This document shows positions 1 through 9,290 of a DNA stretch of 64,000 nt, piece after piece. How positions within the stretch are numbered: the first letter of the stretch is position 1; every line of letters begins with the position of its first letter. The DNA is from Accumulibacter sp. (GTDB taxonomy: Bacteria; Pseudomonadota; Gammaproteobacteria; Burkholderiales; Rhodocyclaceae), in contig JAFLDO010000020.1 of assembly GCA_017302455.1 (NCBI GenBank), positions 1 through 64,000 on the forward strand, given 5' to 3'. Made by a program: the position numbers and the translations under genes. Under the pieces are notes generated by a model that did not search any database, was not told the origin of the DNA, and worked only from the letters and a program-made list of their open reading frames with translations.

Positions 1-199
1 GAGCCTGCGGATTGAGCAACTGCTCCAGGCGGCTGCACAGGATCGGCCAGTCTTCCGACTTGATCGGAAAATGGCGGCCGAGGTTCAACACCGTGATCTG
101 ACGGACCTTGCCACCGATGCGCTCGGTACGCACCAGCCGGTAGGTGACGTAGCCTTCACCTGTCGCCTTGTTGCTCGTTCTTGTCTGTCGGATGAACAT
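1..199 (-). CDS. IS1634-family transposase, N-terminal fragment
   Basis: Reading the minus strand from the ATG at 199 gives 66 uninterrupted codons that run off the left edge. The N-terminus begins MFIRQTRTSNKATGEGY and continues with LVRTERIGGKVRQITVLNLG, a pattern I recognise from the start of IS1634-type DDE transposases (Thr/Tyr-rich strand, then 'KVRQ', then 'LGRHF'). The catalytic DDE core would lie further left, so activity cannot be judged. The ORF has no stop within the window, which is expected for a gene cut by the window edge. Confidence 0.75.
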   Translation of the reverse strand, partial: MFIRQTRTSNKATGEGYVTYRLVRTERIGGKVRQITVLNLGRHFPIKSEDWPILCSRLEQLLNPQA

Positions 200-355
200 G
201 CACACGATCGTACAACAAAAGCAAGAGGTCCAGCGGCCCTGGCGGAACTATTATGGCACTACAAAACGTCGGAAAAATCCAGCATCAAGCAAATCAACAG
301 CTTAGGATTCGCTCCTGCCTGGAAAGTGCGGAATATGCGTATGGGGTGTTAACAA
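1..355 (-). mobile_element. 5' end of an IS1634-type insertion sequence (partial)
   Basis: The left edge carries the start of a transposase gene reading leftward out of the window, so this is the 5' end of an insertion sequence whose body lies outside. The right boundary is approximate: similarity to the neighbouring M23 peptidase starts at about 361, so the element must end before that, probably between 200 and 355. The terminal inverted repeat cannot be confirmed because the other end is not in the window. A possible -10-like CATAAT lies upstream of the transposase start on the minus strand. The element probably truncated the peptidase gene. Confidence 0.6.
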
Positions 356-900
356 CCGGCTACTACACGGCAGACGGCCGGAGCCTGCGCAAGGCCTTCC
401 TGCTCTCGCCGATCGAGTTCTCGCGGGTCACTTCAGGATTTGCCGACGCTCGCTTGCACCCGATCCTGCAAACCTGGCGAGCTCACAAGGGGGTCGACTA
501 CGCTGCGCCCACGGGAACCAGAGTCCTCGCCGTCGCCGACGGTATCGTCGAGGCCGCCGACTTTCGCAATGGCTACGGCAAGCTGATCGTCCTCAGGCAC
601 CAGGGCGCTTACTCGACCGCTTGCGGTCACCTCGATGACTTTGCGCCGGGAATCCGACCAGGAGCACGCATCCGTCAGGGGGACACGATCGGTACTGTCG
701 GCCAGACGGGTCTGGCGAGCGGACCGCACCTACATTATGAGTTCCGGGGCAACGACGAGCCGGTCGATCCGTTGGCAGCCACGCTGCCGAAGTCGCGCCC
801 GCTTGACGGCGCGCAGCTTGCCCGCCATACGAACTCCTCCCGAGCACGACGCGCGCAACTGAATCTGGTCAGGGACGTCACCCTGGCCGCGATGGAATGA
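253..900 (+). pseudogene. M23-family peptidase, 5'-truncated by the insertion sequence
   Basis: The frame encodes the C-terminal LytM/M23 zinc endopeptidase domain that cleaves cell-wall cross-links. Metal and catalytic motifs are visible: HKGVDYAAP (H-x3-D) and HLHYEF (H-x-H), with the preceding SPIEFSRVTSGF typical of the domain entry. Recognisable homology begins at about 361 (YYTADGRSLRKAFL); the first 36 codons lie in probable IS-derived sequence. Full-length family members usually have several hundred further N-terminal residues (membrane anchor, OapA/LysM-like regions) that are absent here. I infer truncation by the adjacent IS rather than a naturally short protein. It could still be expressed as a fragment from an IS-borne promoter. 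Confidence 0.7.
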
Positions 901-987
901 CAACACCGACCGAGAACACCGCGGGCGACTGACGCAGCACTTCTGGCCGTCGTCCGACACAGTGTGGCGAAGACCTGGCTCCCCGCT

Positions 988-1751
<764 letters not shown>

Positions 1752-1765
<14 letters not shown>

Positions 1766-2297
1766 CAGCTTCGCCTCGCCGCATCAAGTGATAGAAAACC
1801 TGGCCCGCTCTGCCCTGGCGTACCGTCCGCCAGACCCCGCAGCTCTCCAGGCACATTTCCGCCTCGGCGTAGATCACCCCATCCTCAGCCAGGACGTCTG
1901 CGGTCAGGGGTGCCAGACGGTCCATCCAGCCCTGATGGAACGGCGGATCGAGAAACAGGACGTCGAAGCGCAACCCGGCAGAACTCGCGAATCTTACCGC
2001 ATCCGAGCGGACAATCTCCACGCGCTTGCCCACTCCCAGCGCAGTGGCGTTGTCCGCCAGCGCCGCCAGCACCTTTGCCGACGTATCGACCATGACCACC
2101 CTCGCCGCTCCGCGCGACGCGGCTTCGAAACCCAGAGCACCACTGCCGGCGAACAGATCCAGGCAGGACAACCCGCTCAGATCCTGCCCGAGCCAGTTGA
2201 ACAGGGTCTCGCGCACGCGGTCCGGCGTCGGCCGCAATCCCGGCAAAGCGGGAAAGCGCAGGACACGCCGCCGCCATTCACCGCCGATGATCCGCAC
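1752..2297 (-). CDS. rsmD: 16S rRNA (guanine(966)-N(2))-methyltransferase
   Basis: A SAM-dependent methyltransferase that modifies G966 of 16S rRNA. At 181 aa it is of normal length. The N-terminus [13 protein letters not shown] followed by [15 protein letters not shown] is diagnostic of RsmD. SAM motif I is [18 protein letters not shown] and the catalytic motif IV is FLDPPF. It overlaps coaD downstream and begins 13 bp after the stop of the downstream M16 peptidase gene, so it is probably part of the same minus-strand transcript. Confidence 0.95.
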
Positions 2298-2310
2298 CGA
2301 GTTCAGGAGA

Positions 2311-3606
2311 CTATTCCCCGGCGACCACCACGGTCACCAAGTGCTCGGGCCGCACATGCCGCGCAAACGCCGCCTGGATGTCGGCCGCGGTCACCTTTTC
2401 GATGTTCTCGGGATAGCGGTCGAGATAGTCGAGCGGCAACCCGTAGAAACCGATCATCGCGACATTGTCCAGAAGCTTGCGATTACTGTCGAGGCGCAAA
2501 GGAAAGCTGCCGATCAGGTTCTGCTTTGCGGCCTGCAACTCGACCTCGCTCGGCCCTTGCGCGAGGAAGGCCGCGAGGACTTCACGCGTCACCTTCAGGG
2601 CATCGTTGGCCTGTGCCTTCTTGGTCTGCATGCCGATCTGGAAGGGCCCCAACTGCCCCAGCGGCTGGAAGAAACTACTCACGCTATAGGCCAGTCCGCG
2701 CTTGTCACGCACCTCCTTCATCAGACGTGAAACGAAGCCGCCACCGCCAAGCGAATAGTTTCCGACGACCAGCGGAAAGAAGTCCGGGTCGCCGCGCTTG
2801 AGTGCCGGCAGCCCGAGCAGCAGATGTGCCTGCGCTGCCGGGTGAGCAATCCGCTGCTCACCCGCGAGGGGCAATTCGGGCACAGCGACGGGGCCGACCA
2901 CCGCCCCGGGCATCAGGCCGCCGGTCAGTTCCTCGGCCAGCAACCCGGCCTGCGAACGCGACAGATCGCCGACGATCGTGACGGTAGCACCTTGCGCGGT
3001 GTAATTCGCCGCATGGAAGGCGAGGACATCGGCCCGCCCCAGCGCGTTCACCGACTCCGGCGTCGCATGCCTGCCATAGGCGTGCGCGGGATACATCGCC
3101 GACCAGAACGCCCGGCTGGCAATCGTGTCCGGCCGCGTCAGCGCCTCCTTGAGAGCGGCCACGGAACGTGCCTGCTCGCGGTCGAAGACCTGCGTCGGGA
3201 ACTGTGGACTGGTCAGGATGGCGCGCAGCATGGCGAGCGCCGGGCCCCGTTTGTCAGCCATCGACAGCGTACGTAGTGAGACTGACGCCCGATCGAGGTC
3301 CACTCCTCCCGACAATTGCGCACCCAGATCAGCCATCCGGCTGGCAATCTGCGTCTCGTCCATCCCCGCCGCGCCGAGGTCGAGCAACGCGCGCGTCAAC
3401 TGGGCGACGCCGGCCTTGCCCTGGGCTTCACGAGCCGTGCCGGCAGCGAAATCGACCTGAACGTCAAGAATCGGCAGCGTGTGATTCTCGACAAAGAACA
3501 CGCGCGCGCCGGAAGTCGCCTGCCAGAACTCGATCTTCGGGCCGGCCTGGGTCAACTGCGCGGCCAGGGCGAGAAACGTGCACACCAGCAGCTGGCAAGG
3601 ATTCAT
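2311..3606 (-). CDS. M16 peptidase-like protein lacking the zinc motif (non-catalytic partner)
   Basis: A secreted insulinase-like protein. The ATG at 3606 gives a signal peptide (MNPCQLLVCTFLALAAQLTQA); an in-frame TTG at 3624 overlapping the upstream stop is possible but less likely. Where active M16 enzymes have HxxEH, this protein reads AGVAQLTRALL, so zinc ligands are missing. It retains the second-half R/Y region (RDKRGLAYSVSSFF). In the family such genes pair with an active subunit, and the active paralogue lies immediately upstream with almost no gap. I infer that the two products form a heterodimeric periplasmic protease. Confidence 0.85.
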   Translation of the reverse strand: MNPCQLLVCTFLALAAQLTQAGPKIEFWQATSGARVFFVENHTLPILDVQVDFAAGTAREAQGKAGVAQLTRALLDLGAAGMDETQIASRMADLGAQLSGGVDLDRASVSLRTLSMADKRGPALAMLRAILTSPQFPTQVFDREQARSVAALKEALTRPDTIASRAFWSAMYPAHAYGRHATPESVNALGRADVLAFHAANYTAQGATVTIVGDLSRSQAGLLAEELTGGLMPGAVVGPVAVPELPLAGEQRIAHPAAQAHLLLGLPALKRGDPDFFPLVVGNYSLGGGGFVSRLMKEVRDKRGLAYSVSSFFQPLGQLGPFQIGMQTKKAQANDALKVTREVLAAFLAQGPSEVELQAAKQNLIGSFPLRLDSNRKLLDNVAMIGFYGLPLDYLDRYPENIEKVTAADIQAAFARHVRPEHLVTVVVAGE

Positions 3607-3620
3607 CGTCAGGCTCTCAA

Positions 3621-4988
3621 TCAATGACGCGGGGCGAAAGCGGAGCGCGCACGTGGCGCCGAGGGCAGGGGCTGCGGGTCGAGTTCGGCGACCGTCAGAT
3701 GCTCATCGCGAAAATACCTGTTGGCCACCGCCTGAACCTGCTCGGCGGTCACCGCCTGCAGCTTCTCGATGATGCGCCGGTTCTCCGCGTAGGCAATTCC
3801 CACCGACTCCAGCTGACCGATTTCCATCGCTTGCGCAAACATCGAATCGAGTTTGTAGATCTGCCCGGCAATCAGCTGCGCCTTGGCACGCGCAAGTTCG
3901 TCGGCAGCCACGCCCTTCTCCTGCACGTCGGCAATTTCGCTACGCAAACCCGCTTCAAGTTCGGCACGCGTCTTCCCTTCGCTAGGCGACCCATAGAGGT
4001 AGAAAACGCCCGGACCACGCGCCGTCGTACGATAGCTGGTGGTCGCCTCGACAGCCAGACGCTGCTGGCGAATCAGGTTCTTGGAAAAGCGCGCGGCCTC
4101 ATGGCCGGCGAGAACTGCCGACAGCATTTCCAGCGCGTAGGGGTCGATGTCCTGGGCGACATCGCGGATGACCGGTACCTTGTAGGCCATCATCACGATC
4201 GGCAGTTCCGCCGGCGCCTTGACGGTCAACCGCCGGATACCGGTTTGCGCGGGCTCATCCTGCGGCTTCCGGTTCGGCAGGGCACGCGCCGGCAGCGGAC
4301 CGTAGTGCTGCTCGGCAAGCTCGAATACGGCCTCGTGGTCGACGTCACCAACGACCACGACGTAGGCATTGTTGGGGACGTACCAGCTTTCGTACCAGAC
4401 GCGCGCGTCCGAGGCCGTCATGTTCTCGAGGTCGTTCATCCAGCCGATGATCGGTACCCGGTAGGGATGCGCCTGCAATGCCGTAGCCATCAGCTGCTCG
4501 AAGAGGAGGGCTTGCGGTTGATCCTCGGTGCGCAGTCGGCGCTCCTCCATGACCACTTTGATTTCCTGCGCGAACTCACCGGAATCCAGCGTCAGGTGAC
4601 GCATGCGATCCGCCTCGAGCTGCATCATGTCGGACAGTTTGTGCTTCGGCACCTGCTGGAAATAGGCCGTGTAATCGCGGCTGGTGAAGGCATTGTCACG
4701 CCCGCCTGCCGCCGCCACGCGGCGGTTGAACTCGCCGGGTCCGGCCGCTGGCGTCCCCTTGAACATCATGTGTTCGAGGACATGTGCCACACCCGTGGTA
4801 CCGTTCTTTTCGTCCATGCTGCCAGCCCGGTACCACACCATGTGCGCCACCGTCGGCGCACGCCGGTCCTCCTTGACGATGATCCGCAGGCCATTCGCCA
4901 GTTGACGTTCATAGGGGTTGGCCAGTACCGTTACCGGCAGCGCCAGAGCCAGCAGCCAGGGAACCAGTCTCGCGTGACGCATGGGCAT
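3621..4988 (-). CDS. M16 zinc metallopeptidase, catalytic subunit
   Basis: A periplasmic or membrane-linked insulinase/pitrilysin-type peptidase. From the start at 4988 the first 24 residues form a signal peptide (WLLALALPVTVLA). The inverted zinc motif HVLEH lies at residues about 69-73, followed by MMFKGT as in active members, and the downstream glutamate ligand region (KVVMEERRLR) is present. The ATG at 4982 is an alternative start. It directly precedes the inactive partner and lies divergently from ftsY, a conserved proteobacterial arrangement. Confidence 0.9.
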   Translation of the reverse strand: MPMRHARLVPWLLALALPVTVLANPYERQLANGLRIIVKEDRRAPTVAHMVWYRAGSMDEKNGTTGVAHVLEHMMFKGTPAAGPGEFNRRVAAAGGRDNAFTSRDYTAYFQQVPKHKLSDMMQLEADRMRHLTLDSGEFAQEIKVVMEERRLRTEDQPQALLFEQLMATALQAHPYRVPIIGWMNDLENMTASDARVWYESWYVPNNAYVVVVGDVDHEAVFELAEQHYGPLPARALPNRKPQDEPAQTGIRRLTVKAPAELPIVMMAYKVPVIRDVAQDIDPYALEMLSAVLAGHEAARFSKNLIRQQRLAVEATTSYRTTARGPGVFYLYGSPSEGKTRAELEAGLRSEIADVQEKGVAADELARAKAQLIAGQIYKLDSMFAQAMEIGQLESVGIAYAENRRIIEKLQAVTAEQVQAVANRYFRDEHLTVAELDPQPLPSAPRARSAFAPRH

Positions 4989-5083
4989 GAATCGCTTCTG
5001 ATAGAATTTGAGGTTGTCGGGCAATCGCGCCGGCATCTTACCACTGCCTGCCCACCCGAGCGCCTTTCAGACACGGAAGCACC

Positions 5084-6073
5084 ATGTTTGGTTTCCTCAA
5101 GAAATCCCCTGTTCAAGCTCCCACGGCCGACCCAACCATTGCCGAACCCACAGAGGCGCCGACTGCCAGCTCGTGGCGACAACGTCTCAAGTCCGGCCTG
5201 GCACGCACGCGCGCCCAATTTGGCGGCAAGCTGAAGTCGCTTTTCTCGCGCGGCAAAGTCGACGACGAACTGCTCGAAGAGCTGGAAGCCCTGCTGCTGA
5301 CCAGCGACGTCGGCCTCGACGCAACCCAGCACCTGCTCTATCAACTCAAGATGCGTGCCAAACGCGACAAGCTCGAAACGCCGGAGGCCATTCAGCACGC
5401 GTTGTCGGAAGCCCTGTACGAACTCCTGCGACCGCTCGAGGAGGCCCTCGACCTTTCCTCGCACCGGCCTTTCATCATCATGATTGCTGGCGTCAACGGC
5501 GCCGGCAAGACGACCTCGATCGGCAAGTTGGCCAAGCACTTTCAGGCTCATGGCCTGTCCGTCCTGCTGGCCGCCGGCGATACCTTCCGAGCGGCGGCGC
5601 GCGAGCAGCTGCAGACCTGGGGCGAACGCAACAACGTAACGGTCATTGCGCAGCAATCCGGCGATCCGGCGGCGGTGATCTTTGACGCCATCGCGGCGGC
5701 CAAAGCACGCGGCATCGACGTCGTACTGGCCGATACCGCCGGCCGCCTGCCGACGCAGTTGCATCTGATGGACGAGATTGCCAAGGTGCGGCGGGTCATC
5801 CAGAAGGCCGACCCCACCGCTCCGCACGAGACGCTGCTGGTCCTCGACGCGACCTTCGGCCAAAACACCTTGCAGCAGGTGATGGCCTTCGACAAGGCGA
5901 TCCAGGTCAGCGGCCTGGTGCTGACCAAGCTCGACGGCACGGCCAAGGGCGGCGTCGTCGCCGCCATCGCTCGCCAGTGCCCGAAACCCGTCCGCTTCAT
6001 CGGCGTCGGCGAAGGCATCGACGATCTGCGACCGTTCAGTGCCCGCGATTTTGTCGACGCGCTCTTCGAGTGA
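5084..6073 (+). CDS. ftsY: Signal recognition particle receptor FtsY
   Basis: SRP receptor GTPase that docks ribosome-nascent-chain complexes at the inner membrane. The 329-aa protein has a short acidic/basic N-terminal A region (about 1-70), then the NG domain: P-loop GVNGAGKTTSIGKLAKHF (about residue 135), DTFRAAAREQL, DTAGRLPTQ and TKLDGTAKGG motifs. The stop overlaps the GTG of ftsE (GTGA), so ftsY-ftsE-ftsX form one operon. A TAGAAT hexamer at 5002-5007 could be a -10 element, but no good -35 is visible. Confidence 0.97.
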   Translation: MFGFLKKSPVQAPTADPTIAEPTEAPTASSWRQRLKSGLARTRAQFGGKLKSLFSRGKVDDELLEELEALLLTSDVGLDATQHLLYQLKMRAKRDKLETPEAIQHALSEALYELLRPLEEALDLSSHRPFIIMIAGVNGAGKTTSIGKLAKHFQAHGLSVLLAAGDTFRAAAREQLQTWGERNNVTVIAQQSGDPAAVIFDAIAAAKARGIDVVLADTAGRLPTQLHLMDEIAKVRRVIQKADPTAPHETLLVLDATFGQNTLQQVMAFDKAIQVSGLVLTKLDGTAKGGVVAAIARQCPKPVRFIGVGEGIDDLRPFSARDFVDALFE

Positions 6074-6759
6074 TTACCGCCAACGAGGTCACCAAGCGCT
6101 ACCCGGAAGGCCGCGAAGCGCTCAAGGGAGTCAGCTTCGAAATCACCGCCGGCGAGATGGTTTTTCTCACCGGCCACTCAGGCGCCGGCAAATCGACGCT
6201 CTTCAAGCTGCTGGCGGCGATCGAACGGCCCACCTCGGGCAGCATCGTGATCAACGGTCAAAACCTTGCGGCCTTGCGCCGGAACGCCATTCCCTATTTG
6301 CGTCGCAAGCTCGGACTGATCTTCCAGGACCGCAAGCTGCTCTTCGATCGCAACGTACTCGATAACGTGCTGTTACCGCTGGCCATTGCCGGTCACCCGG
6401 CGAAGGAGGCACAGCGCCGAGCACAGGCCGCACTCGCCAAAGTGGGTCTGCACGACCGCGAAAGAACCTTGCCGATCGCGCTTTCCGGCGGCGAGCAGCA
6501 ACGCCTGGCGATCGCTCGCGCCGTCGTCAATCGACCGGCCATCATTCTTGCCGATGAACCCACTGCCAATCTCGACGCCGCATCGGCGATCGAGATCCTC
6601 GAAATCTTCCGCGCCTTTCAGCAGGTCGGAGTGACCGTTCTGATCGTCACCCACGACCCGCTGTGCCCGCCCGGCATGCGGCCGCGGGTTCTCCGCCTGG
6701 CACACGGCCAGATGACCGAACAACCGCCGTGCCCGTCCGCCGACGGTGTCGTGCCGTGA
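6070..6759 (+). CDS. ftsE: Cell-division ABC transporter ATP-binding protein FtsE
   Basis: ATPase partner of FtsX; the complex controls periplasmic peptidoglycan amidases at the septum. The 229-aa product has Walker [10 protein letters not shown], signature [14 protein letters not shown], Walker [13 protein letters not shown] and the H-loop VTHD. I chose the GTG at 6070, which overlaps the ftsY stop and gives the family N-terminus [14 protein letters not shown]; a longer upstream frame only covers ftsY. The stop overlaps the GTG of ftsX. Confidence 0.96.
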   Translation: MITANEVTKRYPEGREALKGVSFEITAGEMVFLTGHSGAGKSTLFKLLAAIERPTSGSIVINGQNLAALRRNAIPYLRRKLGLIFQDRKLLFDRNVLDNVLLPLAIAGHPAKEAQRRAQAALAKVGLHDRERTLPIALSGGEQQRLAIARAVVNRPAIILADEPTANLDAASAIEILEIFRAFQQVGVTVLIVTHDPLCPPGMRPRVLRLAHGQMTEQPPCPSADGVVP

Positions 6760-7655
6760 AGGCCTGGTTCGCCCAGCATCTGGCCGCCCTGCGCGACGCG
6801 CTGCGCCGCCTGACCGCGGCACCGCTGAACACGCTCTTGTCACTGCTCGTCGTCGGCGTCGCGTTGACCCTGCCGACGGCCGGTTGGCTGGCTCTCGAAA
6901 ACCTGCGCCAACTGACCAGCGACACGCCCGGCGTGCAACAGATCAGCATCTTCCTGAGCCTCGAGGCCGGCAAACGCGAGGTCAGCGAGATCGAGTCACG
7001 ACTCAAGGAGGCACGCGTCGGCAACTGGCGTTTCGTTCCGCGGGACGAGGCGCTTAAACGCCTGCAGGCATCCGAAGGAATGGCGGAGATCATCGCCAGC
7101 CTGCCGAGAAATCCTCTGCCGGACGCCTTTGTCATCACCCCAGCGGACCCGCAGCCGGAGTCGCTCGAACACCTGGCCAAGGTCTTCGCTGGCTGGCCGA
7201 AAGTGGCACATGTTCAACTGGACTCGGAGTGGGTGAAACGCTTCGATGCTCTGCTGCGGCTCGGCAGACTCGTCGTCATGCTGCTCGGCGCGCTCTTCGC
7301 GGGAGCCCTGGTAACCATCACCTTCAACACCATTCGCCTGCAGATCCTCGCCCAGGCGGCCGAAATCGAGGTTGCCCGGCTGGTCGGCGCGACCGACACC
7401 TATGTCCGACGACCACTCCATTACTTCGGCATGCTGCAGGGTGCTCTCGGCGGGCTATGCGCGGCGCTCCTGGTAACCGGCGGCTTCCAGTTGCTGATCC
7501 CGCCGGTCAGCGAGCTGACGCGGCTCTATGGGGCCAGCTTCACGCTGCAGAGCCTGTCGCCGGGCGACGTCGCGAGGTTGGCCGCAATCGGCGGTGCCCT
7601 GGGCTGGCTGGGCGCCAGGATCTCGGTCATGATGCACCTGCGCCGCCTTACCTGA
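6756..7655 (+). CDS. ftsX: Cell-division protein FtsX, permease-like
   Basis: Four-helix membrane subunit of the FtsEX complex. The GTG at 6756 overlaps the ftsE stop (GTGA) and gives 299 aa. TM1 is about residues 26-45 (LLSLLVVGVALTLPTAGWL), followed by the periplasmic domain, then three C-terminal helices beginning near LVVMLLGALFAGALVTITF. The sequence AAEIEVARLVGATDTYVRRP is the conserved cytoplasmic FtsX loop. Last gene of the ftsYEX operon; the next gene, dgkA, converges on it. Confidence 0.95.
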   Translation: MKAWFAQHLAALRDALRRLTAAPLNTLLSLLVVGVALTLPTAGWLALENLRQLTSDTPGVQQISIFLSLEAGKREVSEIESRLKEARVGNWRFVPRDEALKRLQASEGMAEIIASLPRNPLPDAFVITPADPQPESLEHLAKVFAGWPKVAHVQLDSEWVKRFDALLRLGRLVVMLLGALFAGALVTITFNTIRLQILAQAAEIEVARLVGATDTYVRRPLHYFGMLQGALGGLCAALLVTGGFQLLIPPVSELTRLYGASFTLQSLSPGDVARLAAIGGALGWLGARISVMMHLRRLT

Positions 7656-7716
7656 ACGGCAACCGAGCGGCCAGGCACAAAGCCACCTGCCGATCGCCGG
7701 CGCAGCAGATCTGGTC

Positions 7717-8091
7717 CTAGCCGAGGAGAACGCAGGCCCACACAGCAAGCACGTTGAGCAAGGCGAGCAGCACCGCAGCACTGCCGATATCCTTGGCACG
7801 TTTGGCCAAGGGGTGCCGGTCCAGCGAGACCCGATCAACGGTGGCCTCGATCGCCGAGTTGAGCAGTTCAACGATGAGGACCAGCAACACACTACCGATC
7901 ATCAGCGCCCGCCCGACGCCGTCCGGGGCCACCCAGAGCGCGAGCGGAACCAACACTGCAGCGAGCAGCACCTCCTGACGAAAGGCGTCCTCCGCGAGAA
8001 AGGCGGCGCGCAAGCCCGCCCGCGAATAGTGGAACGCGTTCCAGACCCGCCGCAAACCCGTCTGCCCCTTGAAAGGGCTTTCATCAGTCAC
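7717..8091 (-). CDS. dgkA: Diacylglycerol kinase, DgkA type
   Basis: Small trimeric inner-membrane kinase that phosphorylates diacylglycerol for phospholipid recycling. The 124-aa product has three predicted helices. The active-site signature [16 protein letters not shown] is intact, as is [13 protein letters not shown] in the N-terminal amphipathic region. It is convergent with ftsX (61-bp gap) and divergent from rpiA. TATACT on the minus strand just upstream of the start may be a -10 element. Confidence 0.95.
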   Translation of the reverse strand: MTDESPFKGQTGLRRVWNAFHYSRAGLRAAFLAEDAFRQEVLLAAVLVPLALWVAPDGVGRALMIGSVLLVLIVELLNSAIEATVDRVSLDRHPLAKRAKDIGSAAVLLALLNVLAVWACVLLG

Positions 8092-8237
8092 GTGCTGCTC
8101 CTTGCCGTGGTTCGAGGCCGGCCAGTATAGCGAGTCGACGCGTCATCCCGGTCGGCCGCGTTGCTCGCTGGGGCCGGCTGTCCTCGATCGCCGTGGATGG
8201 TTACAATGGCGGCCTTCCACCACGCTACAGGACAGCG

Positions 8238-8900
8238 ATGACCCAGGACGAAATGAAGAAGGCGGTCGCGCACGCGGCCCTCGCGCACGTGGTCGACGGA
8301 AAGATCGTCGGCGTCGGGACCGGCTCGACGGCGAACTGCTTCATCGATGCGCTGGCGGCCATCAAGCACCGCATCGGCGGTGCCGTCGCAAGTTCCGAGG
8401 CGACCAGGCAACGACTCGCCAGCCATGGCATCGCGGTCTTCGACCTCGACGAGGTCGAGGAACTGCCCGTCTATGTGGACGGCGCGGACGAGATCAACGC
8501 AGCGATGCAAATGATCAAGGGCGGGGGTGGCGCGCTGACGCGCGAGAAGATCGTCGCGGCAGTCGCCCGGAAGTTCGTGTGCATTGCCGACGGATCGAAA
8601 CTCGTACCGGTGCTCGGTCGCTTTCCTCTGCCGGTCGAAGTCATTCCCATGGCTCTTGGCCATGTCCGCCGCGAACTGGCCAAGATCGGCGGCACGCCGC
8701 TTCGGCGTGCGGGCTTCGTCACCGACAACGGCAACCTGATCGTCGATGTCGGCGGCTTGCCGATTGCCGATCCGGTCGAACTGGAAACGCGCATCAACCA
8801 GATCGTCGGCGTGGTCACCAACGGCCTCTTTGCCTGCCGACCAGCGGACGTCTGCCTGCTCGGCACGGCTGACGGCGTGCGCACCCTGACCGCCGCCTGA
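8238..8900 (+). CDS. rpiA: Ribose-5-phosphate isomerase A
   Basis: Interconverts ribose-5-phosphate and ribulose-5-phosphate in the pentose phosphate pathway. The start at 8238 gives 220 aa, the usual length; the 15 codons upstream in frame have no homology. Signature blocks are [15 protein letters not shown] (phosphate loop), DGADEIN (catalytic Asp) and [21 protein letters not shown] hexamer near 8203 may serve as a -10. It converges with the iron-trafficking gene downstream with only a 23-bp gap. Confidence 0.97.
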   Translation: MTQDEMKKAVAHAALAHVVDGKIVGVGTGSTANCFIDALAAIKHRIGGAVASSEATRQRLASHGIAVFDLDEVEELPVYVDGADEINAAMQMIKGGGGALTREKIVAAVARKFVCIADGSKLVPVLGRFPLPVEVIPMALGHVRRELAKIGGTPLRRAGFVTDNGNLIVDVGGLPIADPVELETRINQIVGVVTNGLFACRPADVCLLGTADGVRTLTAA

Positions 8901-8923
8901 CCCGCCCGCCGGCGTGCAGCCGA

Positions 8924-9196
8924 TCAGGCGGAGGGAGGAACGTAGCCCTGCACCCTGTCGGCGCCATCGCCGAAGAAGTGCCTCTCCATCTGCTCGGCCA
9001 GATACTTGCGATGCGCGGCATCGGCGAGATTGAGGCGATTCTCGTTGATGATCATCGTCTGCATGCGCACCCATTGCTGCCACGCTTCCTTGGATACCCC
9101 TTCATAGATCCGCTTACCCAGGTCGCCGGGATACGGTGGGAAGTCGAGACCTTCAACCTCGCGACCGAGCTTGACACAGTTAACCATTCTTGCCAT
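8924..9196 (-). CDS. yggX: Probable Fe(2+)-trafficking protein, YggX family
   Basis: A 90-aa cytoplasmic protein linked to iron handling and protection of Fe-S enzymes from oxidation. Recognisable family features are the N-terminal [11 protein letters not shown] with its single conserved Cys, the [17 protein letters not shown] block, and [18 protein letters not shown]. The ATG at 9196 gives the family-typical 'MAR' start. In other proteobacteria the gene sits next to mutY; here mutY is about 36 kb away. It lies downstream of argA on the same strand, with a 94-bp gap. Confidence 0.95.
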   Translation of the reverse strand: MARMVNCVKLGREVEGLDFPPYPGDLGKRIYEGVSKEAWQQWVRMQTMIINENRLNLADAAHRKYLAEQMERHFFGDGADRVQGYVPPSA

Positions 9197-9290
9197 GCAA
9201 TCAACTCCTCAGTGATTTTTCGGCGGTTCGTCCGTGGCGGTCGGTCACCGTCGCCGGTGCACCATGAAAAGCGCCGGAACCGCCAGTAAA

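Noticed and set aside
3168-5234. A 688-codon plus-strand frame opposite the M16 peptidases
   Set aside because: It is the antisense shadow of two clear M16 genes in GC-rich DNA, with His/Arg-rich composition and no domain.
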